64,000 nucleotides of DNA from positions 3,874,501 to 3,938,500 of the forward strand of contig NC_007643.1 of NCBI RefSeq assembly GCF_000013085.1. Reading direction: 5' to 3'. This DNA comes from Rhodospirillum rubrum ATCC 11170. Its GTDB lineage: Bacteria > Pseudomonadota > Alphaproteobacteria > Rhodospirillales > Rhodospirillaceae. The notes beneath the pieces are model-generated. The model ran no database searches, was not told where the DNA came from, and saw only the letters and a list, made by a program, of their open reading frames with translations. Below are positions 35,706 to 44,324 of the stretch, in pieces. The stretch's first letter is position 1, and each line of letters opens with the position of its first letter. Position numbers and translations under genes: made by a program.

Positions 35706-37661
35706 ATGGCTCGCAGACCCCAAACAGACCGCATGGCGCCCGTTTTCGAGGCCTCCGCCCCCTCCCGCCCGCCGCTGATCGCCGAGCGGGTGGTGCCGGA
35801 GCTAAGCGACGACGCGCCCCGACGCGCCGCCCCCTCGCCGCGCCCGCCGCCCCGTCGCCGCAAGCCCGGTCGCTCACCGGCGCGCAAGGCGCCGCGCCGG
35901 CCGCGGCGGCGGTGGGTTTGGCCGCTGATCCGCCTGATGCTGGTCGGGGTGATCTGGATGGTGATCGGTCTGGCCGGGGTGGTCGTATGGTTCGGCCATG
36001 ACCTGCCCGACCCGGTGACGTCGGCCAATGTGACGCGGCGGCCCTCGGTGACGCTGCTTGCCGCCGATGGCAGCCAATTGGCCTCCTTTGGCGATATCCA
36101 GGGCGATACCGTGCGCACGAGCGACGTGCCCCGCGCCCTGGTTCTGGCGATTCTCGCCACCGAGGACCGGCGGTTCTTCAAGCATTTCGGCCTGGATCTG
36201 GTGGGTATCGCCCGCGCCAGCGTGGTCAACCTGCGGGCGGGGCGGGTGGTCCAGGGCGGATCGACGCTCACCCAGCAGGTCGCCAAGAACCTGTTCCTGA
36301 CCCACGACCGCACCTTCAAACGCAAGATCCAGGAGGTCTTGCTGGCGCTGTGGCTGGAACAAACCTTCACCAAGGACCAGATTCTCAGCCTTTATCTCAA
36401 CCGCGTTTATCTGGGCGCGGGCACCCACGGCGTCGATGCGGCGGCGCGGCGCTACTTCGACCAGCCGGTGGGGCAGATCAATCTTTACCAAGCGGCGTTG
36501 CTGGCCGGGCTGCCCAAGGCGCCCTCGCGCCTGAACCCGGTGACCAATCCCGACGGATCGCGGGTTCGCACCCTTCAGGTGCTGCAAAACATGGTCGAGG
36601 CCAAGATGATCACCCCGGCCCTGGCCAAACAGGCCGCGGCCTTGGCCGACGGGGCGATTCCCGGCGCCCGGCGCGGCGGCATGGGCAGTTATTTCGCCGA
36701 TTGGATCCTTGAGCGCGTCGATGATTTCGCCGGCCCCCGCGACCGCGATCTGATCGTGCGAACCACCCTTGATCCGGTGCAGCAGCGCTCGGCCGAGGCG
36801 GCGGTGGCCGGGCTGCTCGCCGAAAAAGGCGCGGCGATGAAGGCCAGTCAGGCCGCCCTGGTCGCCCTCGCCCCCGATGGCGCGGTGACGGCGATGGTGG
36901 GGGGGCGCGATCACGCGACCAGCCCGTTCAACCGGGCGGCCCAGGCCCGCCGCCAGCCGGGCAGCGCCTTCAAGCCCTTCGTCTTTCTGGCGGGGCTGGA
37001 AGCTGGGCTGACGCCCTCGACGATGATGGACGACGCGCCGATCACGGTGAACGGCTGGTCGCCGGGCAATTACAAGGACAAATACAAGGGGCGGGTCAGC
37101 CTGACCCAGGCCTTCGCCCAGTCGCTCAATACGGTGGCGGTGCGGGTGAGCGAAACCGCCGGGCGCGGCGCCGTGGTCAAGGTCGCCCATCGCCTGGGGG
37201 TTATCGGATCGCTCTCGCCCCTGCCCTCGATCGCGCTCGGCGTCTTCGAGGTCTCGCCGCTGGATCTGACGGCGGCCTATGCCCCCTTCGCCAACGGCGG
37301 TTATGCGGTGGTGCCCCACGGCATTCTGAGCATCGCCGATCGCGATGGCGGCCTGCTCTATGAACGCCAGGACAGCGGGCCGCGCCGGGTTGTGGCGCCC
37401 GAACTCGCCCGGTCGATGGATACGATGCTAGGCGCCGTGGTGTCCTGGGGAACCGGACGGGCGGCGGGGCTGCCCGATCGCACGGCGCGCGGCAAGACCG
37501 GAACCAGCCAGGGATACCGCGACGCTTGGTTCGTCGGCTATGCCGGCAAAACCCTGGCCGGAGTCTGGGTCGGCAATGACGATGGCACGCCGATGCGCGA
37601 TGTCACCGGCGGTATTCTGCCCACGCAGATCTGGCATGCCTTCATGCTGAACGCCCCGTAA
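35706..37661 (+). CDS. Penicillin-binding protein 1A-type bifunctional peptidoglycan synthase
   Basis: A 651-residue class A PBP that polymerises lipid II and cross-links the stem peptides in the periplasm. A basic, Pro-rich cytoplasmic tail (1-70) and one transmembrane helix (about 71-96) precede the GT51 domain with catalytic Glu153 in ATEDRRFFKHFG and GGSTLTQQVAKNLFL. The transpeptidase domain has SAFK (Ser420/Lys423), SLN (473-475) and KTGTS (597-601). At 651 aa it is shorter than E. coli PBP1A, lacking the large OB insertion, like other compact alphaproteobacterial PBP1 proteins. The ATG at 35706 is preferred. The 217 bp upstream contain no element I recognise. Confidence 0.92.
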   Translation: MARRPQTDRMAPVFEASAPSRPPLIAERVVPELSDDAPRRAAPSPRPPPRRRKPGRSPARKAPRRPRRRWVWPLIRLMLVGVIWMVIGLAGVVVWFGHDLPDPVTSANVTRRPSVTLLAADGSQLASFGDIQGDTVRTSDVPRALVLAILATEDRRFFKHFGLDLVGIARASVVNLRAGRVVQGGSTLTQQVAKNLFLTHDRTFKRKIQEVLLALWLEQTFTKDQILSLYLNRVYLGAGTHGVDAAARRYFDQPVGQINLYQAALLAGLPKAPSRLNPVTNPDGSRVRTLQVLQNMVEAKMITPALAKQAAALADGAIPGARRGGMGSYFADWILERVDDFAGPRDRDLIVRTTLDPVQQRSAEAAVAGLLAEKGAAMKASQAALVALAPDGAVTAMVGGRDHATSPFNRAAQARRQPGSAFKPFVFLAGLEAGLTPSTMMDDAPITVNGWSPGNYKDKYKGRVSLTQAFAQSLNTVAVRVSETAGRGAVVKVAHRLGVIGSLSPLPSIALGVFEVSPLDLTAAYAPFANGGYAVVPHGILSIADRDGGLLYERQDSGPRRVVAPELARSMDTMLGAVVSWGTGRAAGLPDRTARGKTGTSQGYRDAWFVGYAGKTLAGVWVGNDDGTPMRDVTGGILPTQIWHAFMLNAP

Positions 37662-37682
37662 AGCCCCTCCCGAGGGATGGGA

Positions 37683-37844
37683 TTACAGGCCGCGATCAAG
37701 AAGACTTTGGCGCGCCCGTTCCAAAAGGAAGGCGACCTCGGGAAGATCCAGGGATTCGGCGCGCCGCCTTAGGAAATCAAGGCAGACCCGCAAGGCGATC
37801 GCGTCATCCATAGAATCGCTGTCATTGGGCGATGGGTGGTCCAT
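37683..37844 (-). CDS. Small helical protein next to luxR (53 aa)
   Basis: Starts at ATG 37844 with AAAGGGGA six bases upstream, an excellent ribosome-binding site. The product is MDHPSPNDSDSMDD followed by two predicted helices (AIALRVCLDFLRRRAESLD and PEVAFLLERARQSLLD). I know no family for it. The helical part aligns with the small protein after luxI (39648-39899): L-x-(F/Y)-L-x3-A-(E/Q)-S-x4-E-V-x2-L-x4-R-x2-L, about 12 identities in 40. It is divergent from luxR across a 247-bp AT-richer region and convergent with PBP1A 21 bp away. A longer frame to 38012 exists but lacks a ribosome-binding site. Confidence 0.68.
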   Translation of the reverse strand: MDHPSPNDSDSMDDAIALRVCLDFLRRRAESLDLPEVAFLLERARQSLLDRGL

Positions 37845-37943
37845 GGCGATCCCCTTTCGCGCGAATCCTTCGATCGCGGCGCTGGTTCTCATCGGTGATC
37901 TCCCAATCAAAGGCTTCGGCGCTTGCAGGGGGCCTTCGACGCG

Positions 37944-38053
37944 GCATGATCTAAAGTCGTTAGTTGAATAATTTAACAGTCCTTGGTGTTTTCTTCCACC
38001 TAGTAAAAACACCGGGATCTGGCGTTCCCCGCATCAAAGGCGCATGATCTAAA
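37944..38053. promoter_or_regulatory. Repeated 12-mer in the divergent region between the small gene and luxR
   Basis: gcatgatctaaa occurs at 37944-37955 and 38042-38053, about 100 bp upstream of the small gene and 39 bp upstream of luxR. A shorter form, tgatcta, lies at 38994-39000, 28 bp upstream of luxI. The shared word in front of all three starts suggests a common regulator site. It does not look like a classic lux box. Confidence 0.4.
37985..38013. promoter_or_regulatory. Inverted repeat upstream of luxR
   Basis: GGTGTTTT and AAAACACC are perfect 8-base arms separated by 13 bases, centred about 93 bp upstream of the luxR start. It could be an operator or a weak hairpin; there is no clear terminator U-run beyond it. 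Confidence 0.4.
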
Positions 38054-38091
38054 AACAAACAAGCGAGATATCATGAAAGGGGGCGGGAGAG

Positions 38092-38874
38092 ATGATGTCT
38101 GGCGGCGACGATATTCTTGGGTCTTTTCTAGAAGCTCTCAATGGCACCTCCGACAGCGCCGATCTGACGACGTTACTGACCGGTACCTTCGCCAGGCTGG
38201 GCTTTCCCCATTCCTGTTATCACGTGGTCCGCCTTGAAGGCGCGGGCGCCCGCCTGCCCTATGTTCTGCACAACTACAAGGACTCGTGGAGCGAACACTA
38301 CTTCCGCGAGGGCTTCCTTGAGATCGATCCCGTCTTGGCCACCTGTCCCGACCGTCAGCTTCCCTTCCTGTGGTCCGAGGCGATCGCACCCGAGTCCCTC
38401 AGCCACGATCAACGCCGGATGTTTTCCGACGCCCGGGATGCCGGATTGCACGACGGCTATTCGGTGCCGATTCGCGGCAGTCACGGCGAATTCGCCACGG
38501 TGACGGTGATCCCCGAACAAGGCGGCGACGCCGCCCGCCGGCTGATCGGCGAGCAAAAGCACCTTGTGCATCTGTTGGCGCTTTATTTCGACCGCCATGC
38601 CCGCAGCACGGTGATCAACGCCCGGCTGTCGTCACGTCGGCGCAAGACCGTGCTGTCCCCACGCGAGCAGGAGATGCTGCGCTGGGCGGCGCTCGGCAAG
38701 ACCTCGTGGGAAATCGCCGAAATCGCCGGAATTTCGACGAAAAGCGTCGAGTTTCACCTGGATAACGCCAAAAAGAAGCTGGGGACCTATTCCAAGACCC
38801 ACGCCGTGGTCAAGGCCCTGACCCTGGGGCTGGTCACCATGGATGGCCTTGCCGAGCCTTCTTCGCGCGGATAA
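38092..38874 (+). CDS. luxR: LuxR-family quorum-sensing regulator
   Basis: A 260-residue transcription factor. The N-terminal autoinducer-binding domain keeps the LuxR/TraR pocket residues: Trp66 and Tyr70 (SWSEHY), Asp79-Pro80 (EIDP) and Trp94 (FLWSE). The C-terminal HTH (residues 186-250, TVLSPREQEMLRWAALGKTSWEIAEIAGISTKSVEFHL) is the NarL/LuxR type. It should bind an acyl-homoserine lactone made by the adjacent LuxI and act on DNA as a dimer. ATG 38092 or the next Met is the start. luxI follows 153 bp later on the same strand. That gap has a G/C-rich hairpin-like stretch near 38921-38941 and a tgatcta word near luxI. Confidence 0.93.
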   Translation: MMSGGDDILGSFLEALNGTSDSADLTTLLTGTFARLGFPHSCYHVVRLEGAGARLPYVLHNYKDSWSEHYFREGFLEIDPVLATCPDRQLPFLWSEAIAPESLSHDQRRMFSDARDAGLHDGYSVPIRGSHGEFATVTVIPEQGGDAARRLIGEQKHLVHLLALYFDRHARSTVINARLSSRRRKTVLSPREQEMLRWAALGKTSWEIAEIAGISTKSVEFHLDNAKKKLGTYSKTHAVVKALTLGLVTMDGLAEPSSRG

Positions 38875-39027
38875 TAAACCCCGTTTTTTCCGGGCGGGAG
38901 GGGGACGGTCTATCATCGTACCCCTGGGAAAACCCCGGGGGGGACAATCCCCGGACGTCCTGCCCAGGATTTCTTCGCCTGCCAAATAGGGTGTGATCTA
39001 CGCGATTATTCGCAAAGGAGATCGCCC

Positions 39028-39648
39028 ATGGTCATCTTGACGGATCGGGAAAACGCGATTTGCAACGCGTTTCTGCTCCATTCTTTCTCCGAATTGCGCC
39101 ACGAGGTTTTTGTTAATCGCCTGAAATGGCCTTTGCAATGTCCCCCGGGCCGGGAAATCGACCGTTTTGATGATCAGGATGCCGTCTATATGACGATTTC
39201 CGGCGTCGGGGGCCGGGTGGTCGCCGGATTGCGGCTGCTTGATACCGTCAAACGCAGCCTGTTGAACGAGGTTTTTCCGATGTTGGTCGACGGGCCGCTG
39301 CCCCGCGACCCCAAGGTGATGGATGTGACCCGTTTCGCCGTGGATCACCGGCCGGAATACGTGGAGGGAACGGGCAATCTGTGCGGACTGCTGCTGTGCG
39401 CCTTGCAAGATTACGGCTTGGCCCGGGGGTTGACCGGCTATGTCTCGGTCTCGGACGTGCGGATGGAGCCGATCCTGCGGCGCGGCGGTTACCGCTTCCG
39501 CCGCATGGGCGGCATGATCGAGATGGACGGCACCGGGGTGGTGGCCCTGGAGGTGGAGATTTCCCCCGAGGTGCGGGCGATCGCCCGGCGGCGGGCGGGT
39601 GTGAGCGAGCGGGTGCTGGTGGATGAGCGTTTGAGGAGCGCAGCGTGA
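39028..39648 (+). CDS. luxI: Acyl-homoserine-lactone synthase (LuxI family)
   Basis: Makes an N-acyl-homoserine lactone from SAM and an acyl-ACP or acyl-CoA. The 206 residues carry the invariant LuxI residues nearly at their reference positions: Arg24, Phe28, Trp34 (LRHEVFVNRLKW), Asp45 and Asp48 (EIDRFDD), and Arg69 (VAGLRLLDT). It continues DVTRFAVDH as expected. GGAGAT precedes the ATG. The stop overlaps the start of a small gene (TGATG), so the two are translationally coupled. R. rubrum is known to have an AHL system that affects photosynthetic membrane formation; whether this is that gene is inference. The acyl chain cannot be read from sequence. Confidence 0.95.
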   Translation: MVILTDRENAICNAFLLHSFSELRHEVFVNRLKWPLQCPPGREIDRFDDQDAVYMTISGVGGRVVAGLRLLDTVKRSLLNEVFPMLVDGPLPRDPKVMDVTRFAVDHRPEYVEGTGNLCGLLLCALQDYGLARGLTGYVSVSDVRMEPILRRGGYRFRRMGGMIEMDGTGVVALEVEISPEVRAIARRRAGVSERVLVDERLRSAA

Positions 39649-39899
39649 TGAACGGATACGATGAAACCGTCGATCTGATGGTGCAAGATCCCGAAGTCGA
39701 CGAGGGAGACGAGATTTGCGACGACACCCCCGACCGCCTTCGCGGGTTGTGGGAGGCTTTGGCTTATCTCGAACAGGAGGCCCAATCGGTCGGCGGGGCC
39801 GAGGTGGGCGTTCTGGTGGGATGCACCCGCATCGCCCTGGAAAAACGCTGTGGCGGCTATCCGCCCCCCGAACCCGGTCGCCCCGACCTGCTTCATTGA
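39648..39899 (+). CDS. Small acidic protein coupled to luxI (83 aa)
   Basis: Begins at the ATG overlapping the luxI stop (GTG 39645 would add one residue). An acidic N-terminus (MVQDPEVDEGDEICDD) precedes two helices (LRGLWEALAYLEQEAQS and EVGVLVGCTRIALEKRC) and a Pro-rich tail. No known family. Its helical half resembles the 53-aa protein on the other side of luxR, so the two may be paralogues. The position suggests a modulator of quorum sensing, comparable in concept to small antiactivators such as TraM or RsaM, although I see no recognisable similarity to those. Confidence 0.72.
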   Translation: MNGYDETVDLMVQDPEVDEGDEICDDTPDRLRGLWEALAYLEQEAQSVGGAEVGVLVGCTRIALEKRCGGYPPPEPGRPDLLH

Positions 39900-39938
39900 G
39901 GCCATCGGCGGGCGGGTCCCGGATTATCGGGTAAAGAA

Positions 39939-39968
39939 AAGGCCCGGCCTCGCAAGAGGTCGGGCCTT
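39939..39968 (-). terminator. Rho-independent terminator of the XRE gene, probably bidirectional
   Basis: AAGGCCCGGCCTC, loop GCAA, GAGGTCGGGCCTT: a 13-pair stem with one G-T pair and a GNRA tetraloop. On the minus strand it is followed by TTTTCTTT, so it terminates the XRE transcript (stop at 39998). It may also end the luxI-small gene mRNA arriving from the plus strand, where no T-run follows. Confidence 0.85.
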
Positions 39969-39997
39969 ACACAACGTCGACGCCGCCGGCGAAAGAA

Positions 39998-40540
39998 TCA
40001 GGTCGCGGCGCCGGGAAGAATGACGCGCTCGGCCGCGATTTCCTGGGGCGTGGGAACCTGGGTGCCCTCGGGGGCTTCGTAGAGGGGCTTTTCCAGGGTG
40101 GCGGCGGTCTTCAGGAAATCAAGATAGCGCTTGCGCACTCGCGGCGTCGTCGCCCAGAAGGCGTAACACAGTTCCAGGGTTTCGGTGCGGACCAGCGGAT
40201 CTTCGGCGGTGGTCTGGGTGATCGTTTCATCCTGGGCGTCGCGGCGGGCGCGCGGAATCGTCCGATCGACATCGGCGGCTTCCAGATCTTCGAAGAAGAA
40301 CGAGACGCTGACGCCAAGAATCGTCGCGAAATCCCACAGACGGCTGGAACTCAGGCGGTTGACGCCGCGCTCGTACTTCTGCACCTGCTGAAACGTGATG
40401 CCGACCGCATCGGCCAACTGCTGCTGGCTCAACCCGAGAAGCTTACGGCGCAGTCGCAACCGCCGCCCGACTTCCTTGTCGAGGGGGTCGGGGTTGTCGC
40501 TGGAGTAGGGCCGCACGTCCGCTTGCTTGCCTTTACGCAT
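39998..40540 (-). CDS. XRE-family HTH transcriptional regulator
   Basis: A 180-residue DNA-binding protein with a Cro/C1-type HTH at about residues 25-80: GRRLRLRRKLLGLSQQQLADAVGITFQQVQKYERGVNRLS. The remaining hundred residues are helical with YAFWATTPRVRKRYLDFLKTAATLE. The type is common in alphaproteobacteria as a stand-alone regulator, and no restriction-modification or phage gene adjoins. Its 244-bp divergent upstream region, shared with the Rrf2 gene, contains AT-rich stretches suitable for promoters. Confidence 0.88.
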   Translation of the reverse strand: MRKGKQADVRPYSSDNPDPLDKEVGRRLRLRRKLLGLSQQQLADAVGITFQQVQKYERGVNRLSSSRLWDFATILGVSVSFFFEDLEAADVDRTIPRARRDAQDETITQTTAEDPLVRTETLELCYAFWATTPRVRKRYLDFLKTAATLEKPLYEAPEGTQVPTPQEIAAERVILPGAAT

Positions 40541-40784
40541 GGTTCGTTCCCGTAATAAAAACAGCAGGATTTCACTTTGAACGACAATTTGACTCCAAAT
40601 CCATCCCCGTGTCTAGCCAATAAGTAATTGAAATACCTTCAAGAGTGCTCCGCCAGCCCAACCATTCCGGGTTGCCGGATCCAAGGTGTTTGGCACCGGG
40701 CGCCGGGTGACACCCGCCTTGACGCCGATCTGAAAGCGGCCCATTTTTATTGTCTATAAATCACATGGGGATTTCGGGGCCGTC

Positions 40785-41267
40785 GTGATATCGCAAAAAG
40801 CCAAATACGGGTTTCGGGCTCTCTTCGCTTTGGCCGATGCAGAGGGCGGCCAGTTGAGGATCGAGGATATCGCCGAGCGCCAGCGTATTCCGCGCAAGTT
40901 CCTCGAACAGATCCTGCTTGACCTGAAACACCATGGGCTGGTCGTCAGCTTCCGTGGCAAGAATGGCGGCTATGCCCTGCGCCGCGATCCCAAGGATATT
41001 TCCTTCACCGAGGTCCTTCGCCTGATCGACGGACCGATCGCCCCCCTGCCCTGCCTCAGCCGCACCGCCTATCGCGCCTGCGAGGATTGCGAGGGCGAGA
41101 CGGCCTGCCGGATGCGCCTGGTGTTCGGGGCGGCTTACGACCGCATGCTCGAGGTTCTGGAAACCACCAGCCTGGGCGATGCGATGAACGGCCGCCTTGG
41201 CGGCGGTCTGTCGCCGCTGATCGACGACACCGACACCCCCGCCGCCCCCCGCGCCCTCAACGCCTGA
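40785..41267 (+). CDS. Rrf2-family regulator, cysteine-bearing (likely sulfur assimilation)
   Basis: A 160-residue winged-HTH regulator: ISQKAKYGFRALFALAD, IAERQRIPRKFLEQILLDLK and RGKNGGYALRRDP are classic Rrf2 segments. Four cysteines (C90, C99, C102, C108) in LPCLSRTAYRACEDCEGETAC sit where IscR and NsrR hold an Fe-S cluster, though the spacing differs from IscR. The start is GTG at 40785. It lies 222 bp upstream of and in line with the sulfate importer operon, suggesting control of sulfur assimilation in the manner of CymR-like Rrf2 proteins; this is a context inference. Confidence 0.87.
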   Translation: MISQKAKYGFRALFALADAEGGQLRIEDIAERQRIPRKFLEQILLDLKHHGLVVSFRGKNGGYALRRDPKDISFTEVLRLIDGPIAPLPCLSRTAYRACEDCEGETACRMRLVFGAAYDRMLEVLETTSLGDAMNGRLGGGLSPLIDDTDTPAAPRALNA

Positions 41268-41452
41268 AACCCGCCCCGCCCTGGAAGTGCGTGCCTTATT
41301 CAGACACCGGATCGTCCGTGTCCTGGCCGGATGGACCGACAAACGTCTGGCGAAAAAACGCGCGAGTTGCTGGACAAAGCGCCCTTCTCCCGGCACCCTT
41401 TTCCTCAAATACCCTTGACAGGCGAGGCGGAAGCACGCTTAGCTCCTAAACA

Positions 41453-41467
41453 CTACAGATTTTGTAG
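41453..41467. promoter_or_regulatory. Palindrome in front of the sulfate-binding protein gene
   Basis: CTACA, five bases, TGTAG forms a perfect 15-bp dyad ending 22 bp before the ATG at 41490. A TTGACA at 41415-41420 upstream could be a -35 element, although no good -10 follows at the right distance. The dyad is a good candidate operator for the adjacent Rrf2 regulator. Confidence 0.45.
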
Positions 41468-41489
41468 ATTGATAAAAAGGGAGAGTGCG

Positions 41490-42554
41490 ATGACGCGACA
41501 GCTAGTGAGCCGTTCCCGCGTATCGGGCCGTCGGCTGATTCCCCTGATCGTCGCCGGGCTTCTGGCGAGCGCGCCGGTGCCGGGATTGATCGCCCAGGCC
41601 GAGGCCAAGGACGTAACCCTGCTCAACGTCTCCTATGATCCGACCCGCGAGCTTTACAAGGCGGTGAACGCCGCCTTCGCCGAAAGCTGGAAGGCCAAGA
41701 CCGGCGACACGGTGATCATCAACACCTCGCATGGCGGGTCGGGCAAGCAGGCCCGCGCCGTGATCGATGGCCTGGAAGCCGATGTGGTGACCCTGGCCCT
41801 GGCCTCGGACATCGACGCCATCGCCACCCATACCAAACGGCTGTCCCCCGATTGGCAAAAACGCCTGCCCGACGCCTCGTCGCCCTATACCAGCACGATC
41901 GTTTTCCTGGTGCGCAAGGGCAATCCCAAGGGCATCCACGACTGGGACGATCTGGTGCGCGAGGGCGTTCAGGTCATCACCCCCAATCCCAAGACCTCGG
42001 GCGGCGCCCGGTGGAATCATCTGGCGGCCTGGGGCTATGCCGAGCAGAAGTTCGGCGGCGATCAGGCCAAGGTGAAGGATTTCATCAAGACGCTTTATAA
42101 GAACGTGCCGGTGCTTGATACGGGGGCGCGCGGCTCGACCACCACCTTCGTCAAGCGCGGCCTGGGCGACGTGTTGCTCGCCTGGGAGAACGAGGCCTTC
42201 CTGGCCATCGAGGAATTGGGGCCCAACCAGTTCGACATCGTCGTTCCCTCGCTGTCGATCCTGGCCCAGCCCCCGGTCGCCCTGGTTGACGGCGAGGTCG
42301 ATCGCCACGGCACCCGCGAGGTCGCCCAGGCCTATCTCGAATTCCTCTACACCCCGGCGGCCCAGAAGATCATCGCCCATAACTTCTATCGTCCGGTCAA
42401 CCGCGAGGCCGCCGATCCGGCCGATATCGCCCGCTTCCCCGAGGTCAAGCTGCTGACCATCGACGATCCGGTGTTCGGCGGCTGGACCAAGGCGCAGAAG
42501 GAGCATTTCGACGAGGGCGGTCTGTTCGATCAGATCTATCAGCCCGGTGGCTGA
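41490..42554 (+). CDS. sbp: Sulfate/thiosulfate-binding periplasmic protein
   Basis: A 354-residue solute-binding protein of the sulfate ABC importer. A signal peptide (residues about 1-38, ending AQAEA) is followed by [17 protein letters not shown], the N-terminal signature of Sbp/CysP. Further family blocks are [26 protein letters not shown] and [21 protein letters not shown]. The ATG has AAGGGAGAG upstream. Sbp and CysP cannot be separated here, so thiosulfate may also be taken up. Its stop lies eight bases into the cysT start (GTG 42547). Confidence 0.93.
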   Translation: MTRQLVSRSRVSGRRLIPLIVAGLLASAPVPGLIAQAEAKDVTLLNVSYDPTRELYKAVNAAFAESWKAKTGDTVIINTSHGGSGKQARAVIDGLEADVVTLALASDIDAIATHTKRLSPDWQKRLPDASSPYTSTIVFLVRKGNPKGIHDWDDLVREGVQVITPNPKTSGGARWNHLAAWGYAEQKFGGDQAKVKDFIKTLYKNVPVLDTGARGSTTTFVKRGLGDVLLAWENEAFLAIEELGPNQFDIVVPSLSILAQPPVALVDGEVDRHGTREVAQAYLEFLYTPAAQKIIAHNFYRPVNREAADPADIARFPEVKLLTIDDPVFGGWTKAQKEHFDEGGLFDQIYQPGG

Positions 42555-43410
42555 CCCGGTGACGCGATCGATCGGCCCCAAGCTGTTGGGCGGTCCCAGG
42601 GCCATTCCCGGTTTCGGCATGACCCTGGGGTTCACACTGGCCTACCTTGGCCTTCTGGTGCTGCTGCCGTTGGCGGCCGTGGTGATCAAGGCCGCCAGCC
42701 TGGGGCCGGCCGATTTCTGGGCGATCGCCACCGCGCCGCGCACCCTCGCCGCCTTGCGGTTGAGCTTCGGCGCGGCCTTGCTGGCGGCGGCGATCAACAT
42801 GGTCTTCGGCCTGCTCGTCGCCTGGGTGCTGGTGCGCTATGATTTTCCCGGCCGGCGCATTCTTGACGCCCTGGTCGATCTGCCCTTCGCCCTGCCCACC
42901 GCCGTGGCCGGCATCGCCCTGACCGGGCTTTACGCCAACAACGGCTGGATTGGCCAATACTTGGAGCCCCTGGGCCTCAAGGTCGCCTTCGCCCCGGCCG
43001 GGGTGGTGGTGGCGCTGACCTTCGTCGGCCTGCCCTTTGTCGTGCGCACCGTTCAGCCGGTTCTGGCCGATCTGGAGCGCGAGGCCGAGGAGGTGGCCGC
43101 CACCCTGGGGGCGGGCCGCTGGGACACCTTTCGCCGGGTGCTGATGCCGGCCCTGGCGCCGGCCTTGCTGACCGGCTTCGCCCTGTCCTTCGCCCGCGGT
43201 GTCGGCGAATACGGCTCGGTGATCTTCATCGCCGGCAATATTCCGATGGTCTCGGAAATCGCCCCGCTGCTGATCGTCATCAAGCTCGAGGAATTCGACT
43301 ACCGGGGGGCCACGGCGGTGGCGGCGGTGATGCTGGCCCTGTCCTTCGCCCTGCTTCTGGCGATCAATCTGCTCCAGTCCTGGAGCCGCGCACGCATGAC
43401 GACGAGGTAG
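42547..43410 (+). CDS. cysT: Sulfate ABC transporter permease CysT
   Basis: A 287-residue inner membrane permease with six helices. The EAA loop [35 protein letters not shown] near residues 176-210 contacts Cys[26 protein letters not shown] is the family-specific motif of CysT/CysU. The start is GTG 42547, overlapping the sbp stop. It pairs with CysW to form the channel. Confidence 0.93.
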   Translation: MADPVTRSIGPKLLGGPRAIPGFGMTLGFTLAYLGLLVLLPLAAVVIKAASLGPADFWAIATAPRTLAALRLSFGAALLAAAINMVFGLLVAWVLVRYDFPGRRILDALVDLPFALPTAVAGIALTGLYANNGWIGQYLEPLGLKVAFAPAGVVVALTFVGLPFVVRTVQPVLADLEREAEEVAATLGAGRWDTFRRVLMPALAPALLTGFALSFARGVGEYGSVIFIAGNIPMVSEIAPLLIVIKLEEFDYRGATAVAAVMLALSFALLLAINLLQSWSRARMTTR

Positions 43411-43413
43411 GCG

Positions 43414-44307
43414 ATGGCTGCTTCCCCTTCCTCTTCGGCCGTTCTGCCGACCGACCGTTCGGTGGCCCGCGCGGCGGTTTCCGAGCGGCCGGTGGCGCGC
43501 GGCCTGCTGATCCTGGCCGCCGTGCTGTTCCTGTGCCTTTTCTTGCTGCTGCCGCTGGTCGCCGTTTTCGTCGAGGCGCTGTCCGATGGCGTCGCCACCT
43601 ATTTCCGGGCGCTGACCGATCCCGACGCCATGTCGTCGATCCGCCTGACCCTGATGGTGGCGGCGATCTCGGTGCCGCTCAATCTGGTGTTCGGCGTGGC
43701 GGCGGCCTGGGCGGTGGCCAAGCATGATTTTCCCGGGCGCAGCCTACTGGTCACGTTGATCGACCTGCCGTTCTCGGTCTCGCCGGTGATCTCGGGTCTG
43801 TGTTACGTGCTGGTCTTTGGCGCCCAGGGCTGGTTCGGCCCCTGGCTGGTCGATCACGGGGTGCGCATCGTCTTCGCCGTTCCCGGCATCGTGTTGGCCA
43901 CGGTCTTCGTCACCCTGCCCTTCATCGCCCGGGAATTGATCCCCTTGATGGAAGAACAGGGCAGCGACGACGAGGAGGCGGCGCTTTCTTTGGGCGCGAC
44001 CGGCTGGCAGACTTTTATGCGCGTGACTCTGCCCAATATAAAATGGGGACTGCTTTATGGCGTCTTGCTGTGCAACGCCCGGGCGATGGGCGAATTCGGC
44101 GCGGTTTCGGTGGTCAGCGGCCATATCCGGGGCCTGACCAACACCATGCCTTTGCATGTTGAAATTCTTTACAACGAATACAGTTTCGCGGCCGCCTTCG
44201 CCGTGGCCTCGCTGCTCGCCGTGCTGGCGCTCGTGACCCTCGTGCTCAAGACGGCATTGGAAAGTCGTCACGGCGCGGATCTCGCCCGCGGCTCGGGCCG
44301 CCATTGA
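43414..44307 (+). CDS. cysW: Sulfate ABC transporter permease CysW
   Basis: A 297-residue permease with six helices, starting 3 bp after cysT. The N-terminal 30 residues are a cytoplasmic extension. [34 protein letters not shown] and the EAA loop [33 protein letters not shown] identify Cys[23 protein letters not shown] near residue 230 is characteristic. It forms the heterodimeric channel with CysT. Confidence 0.93.
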   Translation: MAASPSSSAVLPTDRSVARAAVSERPVARGLLILAAVLFLCLFLLLPLVAVFVEALSDGVATYFRALTDPDAMSSIRLTLMVAAISVPLNLVFGVAAAWAVAKHDFPGRSLLVTLIDLPFSVSPVISGLCYVLVFGAQGWFGPWLVDHGVRIVFAVPGIVLATVFVTLPFIARELIPLMEEQGSDDEEAALSLGATGWQTFMRVTLPNIKWGLLYGVLLCNARAMGEFGAVSVVSGHIRGLTNTMPLHVEILYNEYSFAAAFAVASLLAVLALVTLVLKTALESRHGADLARGSGRH

Positions 44308-44324
44308 CGAAAGGGGATCCCGCC

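Noticed and set aside
35489-36373. N-terminal extension of the RHH protein to 359 residues
   Set aside because: The extension is antisense to PBP1A and rich in Arg/Ser/Pro. Only the last 64 residues from the ATG at 35488 look like a real protein.
43299-44304. Minus-strand frames opposite cysT/cysW
   Set aside because: They are antisense to permeases with clear EAA loops and have no ribosome-binding site.
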